A stretch of DNA of 64,000 nucleotides from Muricea muricata (taxonomy: Eukaryota; Cnidaria; Anthozoa; Malacalcyonacea; Plexauridae), in the NCBI GenBank assembly GCA_963855995.1, contig OY979720.1, positions 18,064,139 to 18,128,138 of the forward strand. The letters are read 5' to 3'. Below are positions 40,686-51,177 of this stretch, piece after piece. The position numbers were made by a program, and so were the translations under genes. Position 1 is the stretch's first letter; each line of letters opens with the position of its first letter. The notes beneath the pieces are model-generated. The model did not search any database and was not told where the DNA came from. It saw nothing but the letters and a program-made list of their open reading frames with translations.

Positions 40686-43600
40686 TAAGAATTATTATAA
40701 ATATGCACGCTAGATTAATTCAAAGTTATTTGAATCCATTCGCGAGCTTTTGTTCGCATTTCATCGAATGATATTTAATCATAGTCTGTCGAGGAAGATC
40801 TTGAAGTTGCTTTGAGTGTAATTACATTTTTAAATGTATGTACAAATTTATTCCTAAATAAATCCAATTGAGTCTTTTGCAATATCACAAATAATAAAAA
40901 TCGATACGATCACAACTTGAGCAAACAGTACGTTTCTGGTGCTACGAATTTTAAAAGCCCATATGTTTGTAAGTAGAACATATGAAAAATAAACGTGTGT
41001 TGAAATCAGCCTTCCCTTATACTCGGAGAAGACCTTGAAATTCTGATCAAACATACATTTCCAAATTTAATGACCCAGCTTTAGGCGTTCAATATATATC
41101 ATTGAACTAAACAGATCATTATTTAAACCTAATGTCGAAGAACAACATTATTGCTGACTCTGAGGCACTACAGGGACGATAAGTATTAGCTAAATAAATG
41201 GAAATGTTGTTCGCTGATTCCATAAATGATCACGCAAATTATATTTTGATGTTTATGATACAACTTATATAAAGCACGTTAATAACGGCATCCTATACAT
41301 GGATGCATGTGCGCATGGCAATAGTGTCTACCCGGTCGTAATTCAACCACAATCACTGCAACAGCAGAGCATGACGTATATATATACAAATCGGTGATAC
41401 TATATCTTGATGGTCTGGTTCGAAGATACAGGGTTTTAGCACTTACGGTCTGGGGGCCGCTTCTACCCTCCCCTATATTTCGGACCAGAGGTGGTGGAGT
41501 TGTTATACAGACGGTTGAGGCAGTCAATTCGATGTCGTTGTCGAAAGGCAACCGCATTTGGTGGGTTGTCGAGGCCAATTGTGCGAAGCCACCCGTGCGC
41601 GCCATCCGTGTGCAAACTTTTATTACAATACCCCGGTCCTTTTCACTATCGTCATGCTGTCTTTTATACCATTCCTAGACTAATCCTTCGAAGGTAGCAG
41701 AATTTCTCAGCTGACACCTTTTGGAACTTTCTAATTTAAATTGGTTACGCTAGTGTGCAATCTCTTATGATGCTTTTCAATAGCCCTAATGTAAGTGGTA
41801 TAGCATAATTCTTTTCAATTATTTATTTGGGCTTTTTTGCAAAAAAAAAGATGGTTCCCACCGTTAAGAAAAACTATAGCATTTTGAGCACGGTGTTTTG
41901 TCCAATTTTTTTCGATGATTTTTTAAAACTGTTATTTTCTCCATTTACCAGAAATTTTGTCAGTGCGGTTAAGAACGAAATAAAAATTTTCATTTATCAG
42001 ACTGTATGATACAAAGAAGTTGTGAAATTTTGACGACTTCTTTTCTAAAAAAAATTTCAAAATAGACAAAAAGATACTTTGGAAAGGGTCATAATTCTTC
42101 CACTTGACGAAAACTATTTAATGCATGGGCAGGAATTGATCCTAGCCACCTTTGTTGAGTCATTTTTACTTGACCACTGGATTACGTTGGTTATGAGGCT
42201 GCGGCAGGTGGGTTTAAGTTGTCTAAACGTTCTAGCCTATGCTTAATGCTTAAAACTGACCAAAGCCAGAACGATTTTTGGCAAAGCTAGGGAGGTATTG
42301 TTCCCGGACTCAGTGATTGATTTTGATGGATACATATTGTCTTTACCACTAGACTATGTTAGTTACCACTTTCCATGTTAGTTACCACTTTCAAAGGGTT
42401 AAGAATTATCATAAATATACACGCTAGATTAAATCGAAGTTATTCGAGCCCATTCGCGAGCTTTTGTTCGCATTTCATCAAATAATATTTAATCATACTC
42501 TGTCGAGGAAGACCCTGAAGTTGCTTTTGAGTGTAATTACATTTTTAAATTATGTACAAATTTATTTCTAAACAAATCCAATTGAGTCTTTTGCAATATC
42601 ACAAATAACAAAAATGGGTAAGATCACAACTTGAGCATATATTTTTGTGAGTAATAAAACATTTGAAAAATAAATGTGTGTTGAAATCAGCCTTCTCTTA
42701 TACTCGAAGAAGATCTTGTAGATTCTGATCAAACATGCTTTTCCAAATATAATGACCTAGCTATAGGCGTCCAATATATACATCATTGACAAAGCAGATC
42801 ACTATTTAAATCTAATTTCGAAGGCAACATTATTGCTGGGGCACTACAGAGACGATAAGTATTAAATAAATGGAAATGTGTTTCGCTGATTGCATAAATG
42901 ACCACGCAAATTATATTTTGATGTTTATGATAAAACTTATACAGCACGTTAAAAACAGCAGCCTATATATAGATGCATGTGCGCATGGCAATAGTGCCTA
43001 CGTGGTCGTAATTCAACCACAATTAGTGCAACAGCAAAGCATGACGTATATATATACAAATCGGTGGCACTATAGTATCACCGATTTGTATATATATACG
43101 TCATGCTTTGCTGTTGCACTAATTGTGGTTGAATTACGACCAGGTAGGCACTATTGCCATGCGTGATCATTTGCTTTTCTTGTTTTAAAATATCTGCCTG
43201 TACTTGGGGGAAACAGGCAGATCTCTGAAAACAAGAAAGGCTGAACACATCAGAAACGTTAAGGAACATAATAATGGTTCAAACATCGAAAAACATGCAA
43301 CGCGAACATCATTGACACACGGAATTTCCGTAGTCGCCTAAAACTAGAAGTCCAGAATCATGGCATACAGCTGCCAAAGACAGGAATGCTGATAACAACT
43401 CAAAACCGCTTCCTCGACAATGTACAATCTTAATAAAGAAAACATAGTATCACCTTATCGTATTTCACAGTGCACATGTATATACACGTCATATCTAGCT
43501 TCATTTCACACTTTCACAGTTTATAAATCATTATAAATATACCCGTTGAAGGCTACAGACTGGTGGCCGAAAGCTCGTAAACAAATAAATATATTTTAGT

Positions 43601-43995
43601 CAGAGAACGTCTCACCCTTTTCATTTATGTCTAATCCTGGCTACACATCTACGATTTTTAGTGGTTTATATTGTTCAACTATTTTTTAAAGATCATTCAG
43701 TTGAAAACGGGTAAATAATTTAAACCACATAGGGCGAGTGTAATAGCCAACGCGGTCTGGTGATCAAGCAAAGTGGTGTAAATAAACAACGCAGCTGAAC
43801 GATAATTCCCTTGCTCGGAATTATTTTTATGTTTTAGAACAATTATGGGCTAGAGTAAACCCCGCTTAAACAATTTAAGTGGCAAGGGCGTGATAGCATT
43901 CATGTAGTCTAGTGGCCAATGCAAAATGTCTCAAGTCAACGAGTTTTTGGTCAAATCTTGCCCTTGTCACAAACCCCATAGGCTTTTGTCTGGGG
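40686..43995. repeat. Array unit 13
   Basis: Y haplotype CACTTACGG with GTTGTTATA and CCACTTGACG (as in units 2 and 14), combined with the CGTGG palindrome-arm variant of units 8, 10 and 11. Confidence 0.95.
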
Positions 43996-46900
43996 TAAGA
44001 ATTATTATAAATATGCACGCTAGATTAATTCAAAGTTATTTGAATCCATTCGCGAGCTTTTGTTCGCATTTCATCGAATGATATTTAATCATAGTCTGTC
44101 GAGGAAGATCTTGAAGTTGCTTTGAGTGTAATTACATTTTTAAATGTATGTACAAATTTATTCCTAAATAAATCCAATTGAGTCTTTTGCAATATCACAA
44201 ATAATAAAAATCGATACGATCACAACTTGAGCAAACAGTACGTTTCTGGTGCTACGAATTTTAAAAGCCCATATGTTTGTAAGTAGAACATATGAAAAAT
44301 AAACGTGTGTTGAAATCAGCCTTCCCTTATACTCGGAGAAGACCTTGAAATTCTGATCAAACATACATTTCCAAATTTAATGACCCAGCTTTAGGCGTTC
44401 AATATATATCATTGAACTAAACAGATCATTATTTAAACCTAATGTCGAAGAACAACATTATTGCTGACTCTGAGGCACTACAGGGACGATAAGTATTAGC
44501 TAAATAAATGGAAATGTTGTTCGCTGATTCCATAAATGATCACGCAAATTATATTTTGATGTTTATGATACAACTTATATAAAGCACGTTAATAACGGCA
44601 TCCTATACATGGATGCATGTGCGCATGGCAATAGTGTCTACCCGGTCGTAATTCAACCACAATCACTGCAACAGCAGAGCATGACGTATATATATACAAA
44701 TCGGTGATACTATATCTTGATGGTCTGGTTCGAAGATACAGGGTTTTAGCACTTACGGTCTGGGGGCCGCTTCTACCCTCCCCTATATTTCGGACCAGAG
44801 GTGGTGGAGTTGTTATACAGACGGTTGAGGCAGTCAATTCGATGTCGTTGTCGAAAGGCAACCGCATTTGGTGGGTTGTCGAGGCCAATTGTGCGAAGCC
44901 ACCCGTGCGCGCCATCCGTGTGCAAACTTTTATTACAATACCCCGGTCCTTTTCACTATCGTCATGCTGTCTTTTATACCATTCCTAGACTAATCCTTCG
45001 AAGGTAGCAGAATTTCTCAGCTGACACCTTTTGGAACTTTCTAATTTAAATTGGTTACGCTAGTGTGCAATCTCTTATGATGCTTTTCAATAGCCCTAAT
45101 GTAAGTGGTATAGCATAATTCTTTTCAATTATTTATTTGGGCTTTTTTGCAAAAAAAAAGATGGTTCCCACCGTTAAGAAAAACTATAGCATTTTGAGCA
45201 CGGTGTTTTGTCCAATTTTTTTCGATGATTTTTTAAAACTGTTATTTTCTCCATTTACCAGAAATTTTGTCAGTGCGGTTAAGAACGAAATAAAAATTTT
45301 CATTTATCAGACTGTATGATACAAAGAAGTTGTGAAATTTTGACGACTTCTTTTCTAAAAAAAATTTCAAAATAGACAAAAAGATACTTTGGAAAGGGTC
45401 ATAATTCTTCCACTTGACGAAAACTATTTAATGCATGGGCAGGAATTGATCCTAGCCACCTTTGTTGAGTCATTTTTACTTGACCACTGGATTACGTTGG
45501 TTATGAGGCTGCGGCAGGTGGGTTTAAGTTGTCTAAACGTTCTAGCCTATGCTTAATGCTTAAAACTGACCAAAGCCAGAACGATTTTTGGCAAAGCTAG
45601 GGAGGTATTGTTCCCGGACTCAGTGATTGATTTTGATGGATACATATTGTCTTTACCACTAGACTATGTTAGTTACCACTTTCCATGTTAGTTACCACTT
45701 TCAAAGGGTTAAGAATTATCATAAATATACACGCTAGATTAAATCGAAGTTATTCGAGCCCATTCGCGAGCTTTTGTTCGCATTTCATCAAATAATATTT
45801 AATCATACTCTGTCGAGGAAGACCCTGAAGTTGCTTTTGAGTGTAATTACATTTTTAAATTATGTACAAATTTATTTCTAAACAAATCCAATTGAGTCTT
45901 TTGCAATATCACAAATAACAAAAATGGGTAAGATCACAACTTGAGCATATATTTTTGTGAGTAATAAAACATTTGAAAAATAAATGTGTGTTGAAATCAG
46001 CCTTCTCTTATACTCGAAGAAGATCTTGTAGATTCTGATCAAACATGCTTTTCCAAATATAATGACCTAGCTATAGGCGTCCAATATATACATCATTGAC
46101 AAAGCAGATCACTATTTAAATCTAATTTCGAAGGCAACATTATTGCTGGGGCACTACAGAGACGATAAGTATTAAATAAATGGAAATGTGTTTCGCTGAT
46201 TGCATAAATGACCACGCAAATTATATTTTGATGTTTATGATAAAACTTATACAGCACGTTAAAAACAGCAGCCTATATATAGATGCATGTGCGCATGGCA
46301 ATAGTGCCTACCTGGTCGTAATTCAACCACAATTAGTGCAACAGCAAAGCATGACGTATATATATACAAATCGGTGGCACTATAGTATCACCGATTTGTA
46401 TATATATACGTCATGCTTTGCTGTTGCACTAATTGTGGTTGAATTACGACCAGGTAGGCACTATTGCCATGCGTGATCATTTGCTTTTCTTGTTTTAAAA
46501 TATCTGCCTGTACTTGGGGGAAACAGGCAGATCTCTGAAAACAAGAAAGGCTGAACACATCAGAAACGTTAAGGAACATAATAATGGTTCAAACATCGAA
46601 AAACATGCAACGCGAACATCATTGACACACGGAATTTCCGTAGTCGCCTAAAACTAGAAGTCCAGAATCATGGCATACAGCTGCCAAAGACAGGAATGCT
46701 GATAACAACTCAAAACCGCTTCCTCGACAATGTACAATCTTAATAAAGAAAACATAGTATCACCTTATCGTATTTCACAGTGCACATGTATATACACGTC
46801 ATATCTAGCTTCATTTCACACTTTCACAGTTTATAAATCATTATAAATATACCCGTTGAAGGCTACAGACTGGTGGCCGAAAGCTCGTAAACAAATAAAT

Positions 46901-47305
46901 ATATTTTAGTCAGAGAACGTCTCACCCTTTTCATTTATGTCTAATCCTGGCTACACATCTACGATTTTTAGTGGTTTATATTGTTCAACTATTTTTTAAA
47001 GATCATTCAGTTGAAAACGGGTAAATAATTTAAACCACATAGGGCGAGTGTAATAGCCAACGCGGTCTGGTGATCAAGCAAAGTGGTGTAAATAAACAAC
47101 GCAGCTGAACGATAATTCCCTTGCTCGGAATTATTTTTATGTTTTAGAACAATTATAGGCTAGAGTAAACCCCGCTTAAACAATTTAAGTGGCAAGGGCG
47201 TGATAGCATTCATGTAGTCTAGTGGCCAATGCAAAAGGTCTCAAGTCAACGAGTTTTTGGTCAAATCTTGCCCTTGTCACAAACCCCATAGGCTTTTGTC
47301 TGGGG
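43996..47305. repeat. Array unit 14
   Basis: Y haplotype as in units 2 and 13. Private changes cluster at its right end (AATTATAGGC near 47155 and AAAAGGTCTC near 47235), consistent with reduced homogenisation towards the array edge. Confidence 0.95.
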
Positions 47306-48179
47306 TAAGAATTATTATAGATATACACGCTAGATTAATTCAAAGTTATTTGAACCCATTCGCGAGCTTTTGTTCGCATTTCATCGAATGATATTTAATC
47401 ATAGCCTGTCGAGGAAGACCTTGAAGTTGCTTTTGAGTGTAATTACATTTTTAAATGTATGTACAAATTTATTTCTAAATAAATCCAATTGAGTCTTTTG
47501 CAATATCACAAATAACAAAAATAGGTAAGGTGAAAACTTGAGCATATAGTAGGTTTCTGGTGCTACGAATTTTAAAAGCCTATATTTTTGTGAGTAATAA
47601 AACATTTGAAAAATAAATGTGTGTTGAAATCAGCCTTCTCTTATACTCGGAGAAGACCTTGTAAATTCTGATCAAACATACTTTTCCAAATATAATGACC
47701 TAGCTATAGGCGTCCAATATGTATCATTGAACAAAGCAGATCACTATTTAAATCTAATTTCGAAGAACAACATTATTGCTGGAGCACTACAGAGACGATA
47801 AGTATTAAATAAATGGAAATGTTGTTCGCTGATTCCATAAATGATCACGCAAATTATATTTTGATGTTTATGATACAACTTATATACAGCACGTTAATAA
47901 CAGCATCCTATACATGGATGCATGTGCGCATGGCAATAGTGTCTACCCGGTCGTAATTCAACCACAATCACTGCAAAAGCAGAGCATGACGTATATATAT
48001 ACAAATCGGTGGTACTATAGTATCACTTATTCGTATATATATACGTCACGCTCTGCTGTTGCAGTAATTGTGGTTGAATTACGACCAGGTAGGCACTATT
48101 GCCATGCGTGATCTTTTGCTTTTCTTGTTTTTAAATATCTGCCTGTACTTAGGGGAAACAGGCAGATCTCTGAAAAGAC
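47306..48179. repeat. Terminal partial copy (S block, palindrome, start of GIY-YIG remnant)
   Basis: Homology breaks off inside the GIY-YIG remnant just after the YLGETGRSLK codons. The S block mixes states: it keeps the GTTTCTGGTGCTACGAATTTTAAAAG stretch typical of S-A (split here as GTTTCTGGTG and CTACGAATTT), yet has TTTTTGTGAGTAATAAAACA as in S-B. Unlike S-A it is followed by the inverted arm and the GIY-YIG remnant. This makes it a candidate for the ancestral, undimerised element, or a recombinant. Its palindrome arms (from 47927 to 48108) have about seven mismatches, unlike the perfect arms in the array. Confidence 0.85.
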
Positions 48180-48722
48180 TGAGGAAATGTCCTCAGATTT
48201 ATGCTGTTTGTATGGGGGTGGTATTAGTCATAATGAGGATGCATTTAATATTTTGAAAAGTTTATTGTTGTCTCATTCTCAACTACCCTACCCCTATAGA
48301 AATATGGATATGGAGATTAGTTTTGAGAGCACTGCTGTTCAGAGACAACGAGGTCGAGTTGTTTAATTGTTTTAGTATACACTCCTAACTAAAATACAAA
48401 TTGTAAAGGAAATTGGAAAAAAAATTGACCTAATACAAAAGCTCTAACAATTTCAATCTCGCAATCTTCGCGTGGGACGTTTTGTTTACTTTTTGCAACT
48501 TAATCGAGACGACAGAATCTATGCATCTCGTGAGCATAATTAAAGAACATCACAAAACACATCTCATAACCAACATATTTGTAAAGAAAATAACAAAAGA
48601 AGTTTTCATAGGCATTGGAGCACGATATAAAAACATAAGAGGCCATGAAATGAGCAAAAATTTAAACACTGGTTTAATTATAAACACTGCAGCTATATAA
48701 TATGGCTTCTCGAAATTCTACT
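48180..48722. other. Gene-poor stretch right of the array
   Basis: AT-rich. A 72-codon frame (48482-48700) has no recognisable motif. I see no element ends or RNA gene. Confidence 0.4.
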
Positions 48723-48818
48723 TCATTTTCCGTTAAAAGTTGGTTTAAAATTAACAAAAAACAACACTAATTTCGCTCGTGTCGTTGAAATAACGCCTGT
48801 CGAGAAAATGTCTCTCGT
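48723..48818 (-). CDS. Possible second exon of an unrecognised minus-strand gene
   Basis: After a good acceptor (TTTATGCATTTCAG on the minus strand) an open frame of 31 codons runs to TGA in phase 0, matching the phase of the candidate first exon at 49141-49245. The product is not recognised. Joining these two exons is an inference from splice signals only. Confidence 0.2.
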   Translation of the reverse strand, partial: TRDIFSTGVISTTRAKLVLFFVNFKPTFNGK

Positions 48819-49140
48819 CTGAAATGCATAAACACGGTTTAACATAAAATCTAAACGAAAAACTCAAAAGCTATAAAGGCAGCAATTTTTGGCGGGAAAT
48901 CTCGAAACATACAAAAAATACAATTTAAAAGTTATCAGCATAAATTTACACTTACAGCACGTAAAACACTAGGAAGACCTGGAAAACATGGTTGAATAAT
49001 TATGGGTGACTGTAGTTTTAACGATTTCGCTGGAATTAGTGAAATATATGCCTAAGTAATTCCACCTGTCTTCGTGTCACATTTTCACGCAAATAAAAGT
49101 AGATTTATCGTTAATATGTTGTTTAAATGTTGCTTCTTAC

Positions 49141-49245
49141 CTTTGGAAGTCTTCGGACCCATTTTTGTAGTCTTTTAGGCTCTTGGAATATCCCATTTTT
49201 GAGGAATTCCTGCGAAACACTCACCAAACAAACTTTTTCCGCCAT
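49141..49245 (-). CDS. Possible first exon of an unrecognised minus-strand gene
   Basis: The minus strand has CAAGATGGCGGAAAAAG, a strong Kozak and YY1-like start, opening a 35-codon frame that begins MAEKVCLVSVSQEFLKN and ends ...WVRRLPK at AAG|GTAAGAAG, a good splice donor in phase 0. The peptide is charged and soluble-looking and I do not recognise it. An inverted-repeat element begins 16 bp upstream of the ATG, so the promoter region is interrupted or supplied by it. It could also be a captured gene start. Confidence 0.35.
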
Positions 49246-49260
49246 CTTGTTTTGTTGTTT

Positions 49261-49823
49261 TTCTCAACCATGGCACAGATCAGGTATAGAACCGGATGTC
49301 TCACTAAGCAAAATTTATGTCCGCGATTTTGAAGAGCTCGCGTCAGCCTTCGTCAGATTTGCTCGCGTCAGATTTGCTCGCGTCAGATTTGCTCGCGTCA
49401 GATTTGCTCGCGTCAGATTTGCTCGCGTGGCGTGAATCTTTCTTGCTAAAAAGAAGCAGCGTATCATTTATCAGTAAAATTCGTCAAGAAAATAAAGATC
49501 AATAGGTAGTTGCGCCTAAAATCGCCGTTTAACTGCCAAAATCCTGCACTTCCCTATCTTTTTTCTGATAAAAAATGTGCATTACACTTGCCAGAGGTGT
49601 TGCGTGTCCAATTCGTGCTCTCACGTAAGCAATACACGTCAGCGTGGCAAGTGCCATTGCGTGAGCAATTCGTGCTCTCTGGTTGCGTCATCTCGCGTGT
49701 GCAATTCGTGATCAGCCGAAAAATCGCGGACACGAAAACATTAGGAATAGATAGGAAGTGAGACATCTGGTTCTATACCTGATCTGTGACCATGGTCTAT
49801 CACGAATAGACCACGGTTGAGAA
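49261..49823. mobile_element. Inverted-repeat MITE-like element (about 560 bp)
   Basis: Left end TTCTCAACCATGGCACAGAT and its continuation to 49304 are the reverse complement of 49758-49823, with a 20-bp insertion near the right end that forms its own small hairpin (TGGTCTAT...ATAGACCA). The interior contains a 15-bp minisatellite and three degenerate repeats of the type GCAATTCGTGCTCTC (about 49606-49712). No transposase is encoded. I did not find a clear target-site duplication. Confidence 0.7.
49336..49428 (+). repeat. 15-bp minisatellite, about six copies
   Basis: Five exact copies of CGTCAGATTTGCTCG from 49351 are preceded by one imperfect copy. Because 15 is divisible by 3, the plus frame gives a repeated RFARV pentapeptide, which I take as a by-product. 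Confidence 0.95.
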
Positions 49824-49869
49824 GCCATTCAAAAGTCTGCATTTGTAACAGTCCATGGCTGAGTGTATA

Positions 49870-50385
49870 CTAAATAAAATGTTGTTCGCTGATTGCATAA
49901 ATAATCACGCAAATTATATTTTGATGTTTATGATAAAACTTATTCAGCACGTTAATAACAGCAGCCTATATATAGATGCATGTGCGCATGGCAATAGTGC
50001 CTACCTGGTCGTAATTCAACCACAATTAGCACAACAGCAGAGCATGACGTATATATATACAAATCCGTAGTACCATAGTATCACCGATTTGTATATATAT
50101 ACGCCATGCTCTGCTATTGCATTAATTGTGGTTGCCGAATTATGACCAAGTAGGCACTATTGCCATGCGTGATCATTTGCTTTTCTTGTTTTCAAATATC
50201 TGCCTGTACTTAGGAGAAACAGGCAGATTTCTGAAAAGACAAAAAGCTGAACACATCAGAAACGTTAAAAAACATAATAATGGTTCAAACATCGCGAAAC
50301 ATGCATGGGACAATGATCATGTATTTGATTTTGACAACGCGAAAATCATTGACACAGGGAATTTCCGTAGTCGCCGTGGATTTGG
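49870..50385 (+). mobile_element. Dispersed fragment of the same Penelope-like/S element
   Basis: Begins in the 3' part of the S block, passes through the palindrome (arms between 49985 and 50169, with several mismatches) and into the GIY-YIG remnant. It lies about 1.7 kb right of the array and lacks Y, the hammerhead-like motif and the tRNA-like module. Confidence 0.8.
50198..50385 (+). pseudogene. GIY-YIG endonuclease remnant, longer frame
   Basis: Reads CLYLGETGRFLKRQKAEHIR, then NNGSNIAKHAWDNDHVFDFD and NAKIIDTGNFRSRR without a frameshift, so it keeps the 31 bp deleted in the array. Homology ends at about 50380, and the frame then runs through unrelated sequence to 50485. The catalytic-Glu segment is lost, so it is still a broken fragment. 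Confidence 0.75.
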
Positions 50386-50502
50386 AATCCGTAGACAGTC
50401 GGTAGCATCTTTAATGGTCGGTAGCATCATTGATCTCGATGTCAAGCCTATGTGTCTGATAAAACTAATAGATTTTTCTTTTTAAAATTTTAAATAATCC
50501 AA

Positions 50503-50533
50503 TCCCTGACCCAAACCCTAAACCTAACCCTTA
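50503..50533 (-). repeat. Short telomere-like tract
   Basis: CCCTGACCCAAACCCTAAAC followed by CTAACCCTTA is a degenerate run of the CCCTAA (TTAGGG) telomeric hexamer, about five imperfect copies, about 120 bp beyond the Penelope-like fragment. Confidence 0.5.
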
Positions 50534-50997
50534 CAAGAATCGTATAAAAGGGAAATAATATAAGAAAAAAAGTTTGACGAACTTTAAAAATAAAAAAGCC
50601 TCGGGTGGGATTCGAAGCCCTGCCTATTCTATTGTTATCATCTGCATATAAAGGACATACTCTGCTTTACTCGATGTAGACTTGCTTTATTTTTCTCGCA
50701 GTGAGTTGGAACGACGCTGTTTTCCCAGCACTCCAAGAGACAAGATCTGTTGTCATGAATTGTTCTGGATGCATCTTTGTATACTACCGCTGAACAAGCA
50801 ACAGGACATGCTCGCAGGCTTGCCGCTATGATGTGGGATGTGCCGCAGAACGTATAAATCGCTTGATTCGCTGAAGATTTAAAGAAAAAAGTCATATATC
50901 TCTTTTATTATCTAAGCTCAGTTCGGCTTAATTAATCCCTTGGGTGACCGTCGATGGTTAATCTACAGTGTATAGCAATATTTGAATCCCTCTTTCA

Positions 50998-51029
50998 TCA
51001 TGTGACATTAACATGTGTATTTCACATGA
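50998..51029. promoter_or_regulatory. Paired TCATGTGA sites upstream of cathepsin Z
   Basis: TCATGTGA (50998-51005) and its reverse complement TCACATGA (51022-51029) lie 150-180 bp before the ATG. The octamer is an M-box/E-box bound by MiT/TFE factors (MITF, TFEB), which control lysosomal genes in animals. No TATA box is evident. Regulation is inferred. Confidence 0.4.
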
Positions 51030-51177
51030 CGATCCTAGGAACATATTGCATACAAAGTGATGATTGATTATATCAATATTTTTACATACAGTAAACTTGT
51101 GAGACCTTTCCTGTCGCCTCATCCGCTTAGTGTTGCTGGCAGTTTGTGGTAAACTTTGGTAACAAACGCTTTGCTCA

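Larger units (their letters stand above)
1062..48179. repeat. Tandem array of a 3,310-bp unit
   Basis: The same sequence recurs with a period of 3,310 bp (3,311 once, because of one extra A in a poly-A run near 12050). There is a 5'-truncated divergent first unit, 13 full units starting at 4275, and a partial last copy from 47306. Full units differ from one another only at scattered single positions. Each unit contains two related S blocks (S-A, S-B) separated by two unrelated stretches (Y, X), so it arose by amplifying an already dimeric segment. X carries Penelope-like element debris. No frame in the unit is a convincing gene. The size and identity suggest satellite-like amplification by unequal exchange. 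A collapsed or misjoined assembly is possible, because reads shorter than a unit could not resolve it. Confidence 0.97.

Noticed and set aside
1062..48179. rDNA, histone, snRNA or tRNA gene cluster
   Set aside because: The unit length would fit, but no rRNA, histone or snRNA sequence is recognisable; only decayed tRNA-like modules are present.
1062..48179. CRISPR-like array
   Set aside because: Whole 3.3-kb units repeat without short-repeat/unique-spacer structure, and the genome is eukaryotic.
49510..49761. 83-codon plus and 70-codon minus frames in the inverted-repeat element
   Set aside because: They arise from internal degenerate repeats of the element and encode nothing recognisable.
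50590..50640. tRNA gene near GGGCTTCGAATCCC (minus strand)
   Set aside because: A good T-arm-like hairpin exists, but there is no A box or acceptor pairing at the right distance. At most it is a truncated SINE or tRNA fragment.
50638..50895. 85-codon minus frame upstream of cathepsin Z
   Set aside because: The duplicate segment at 54083 carries indels that break the frame, and there is no domain, so it behaves as non-coding promoter-region sequence.
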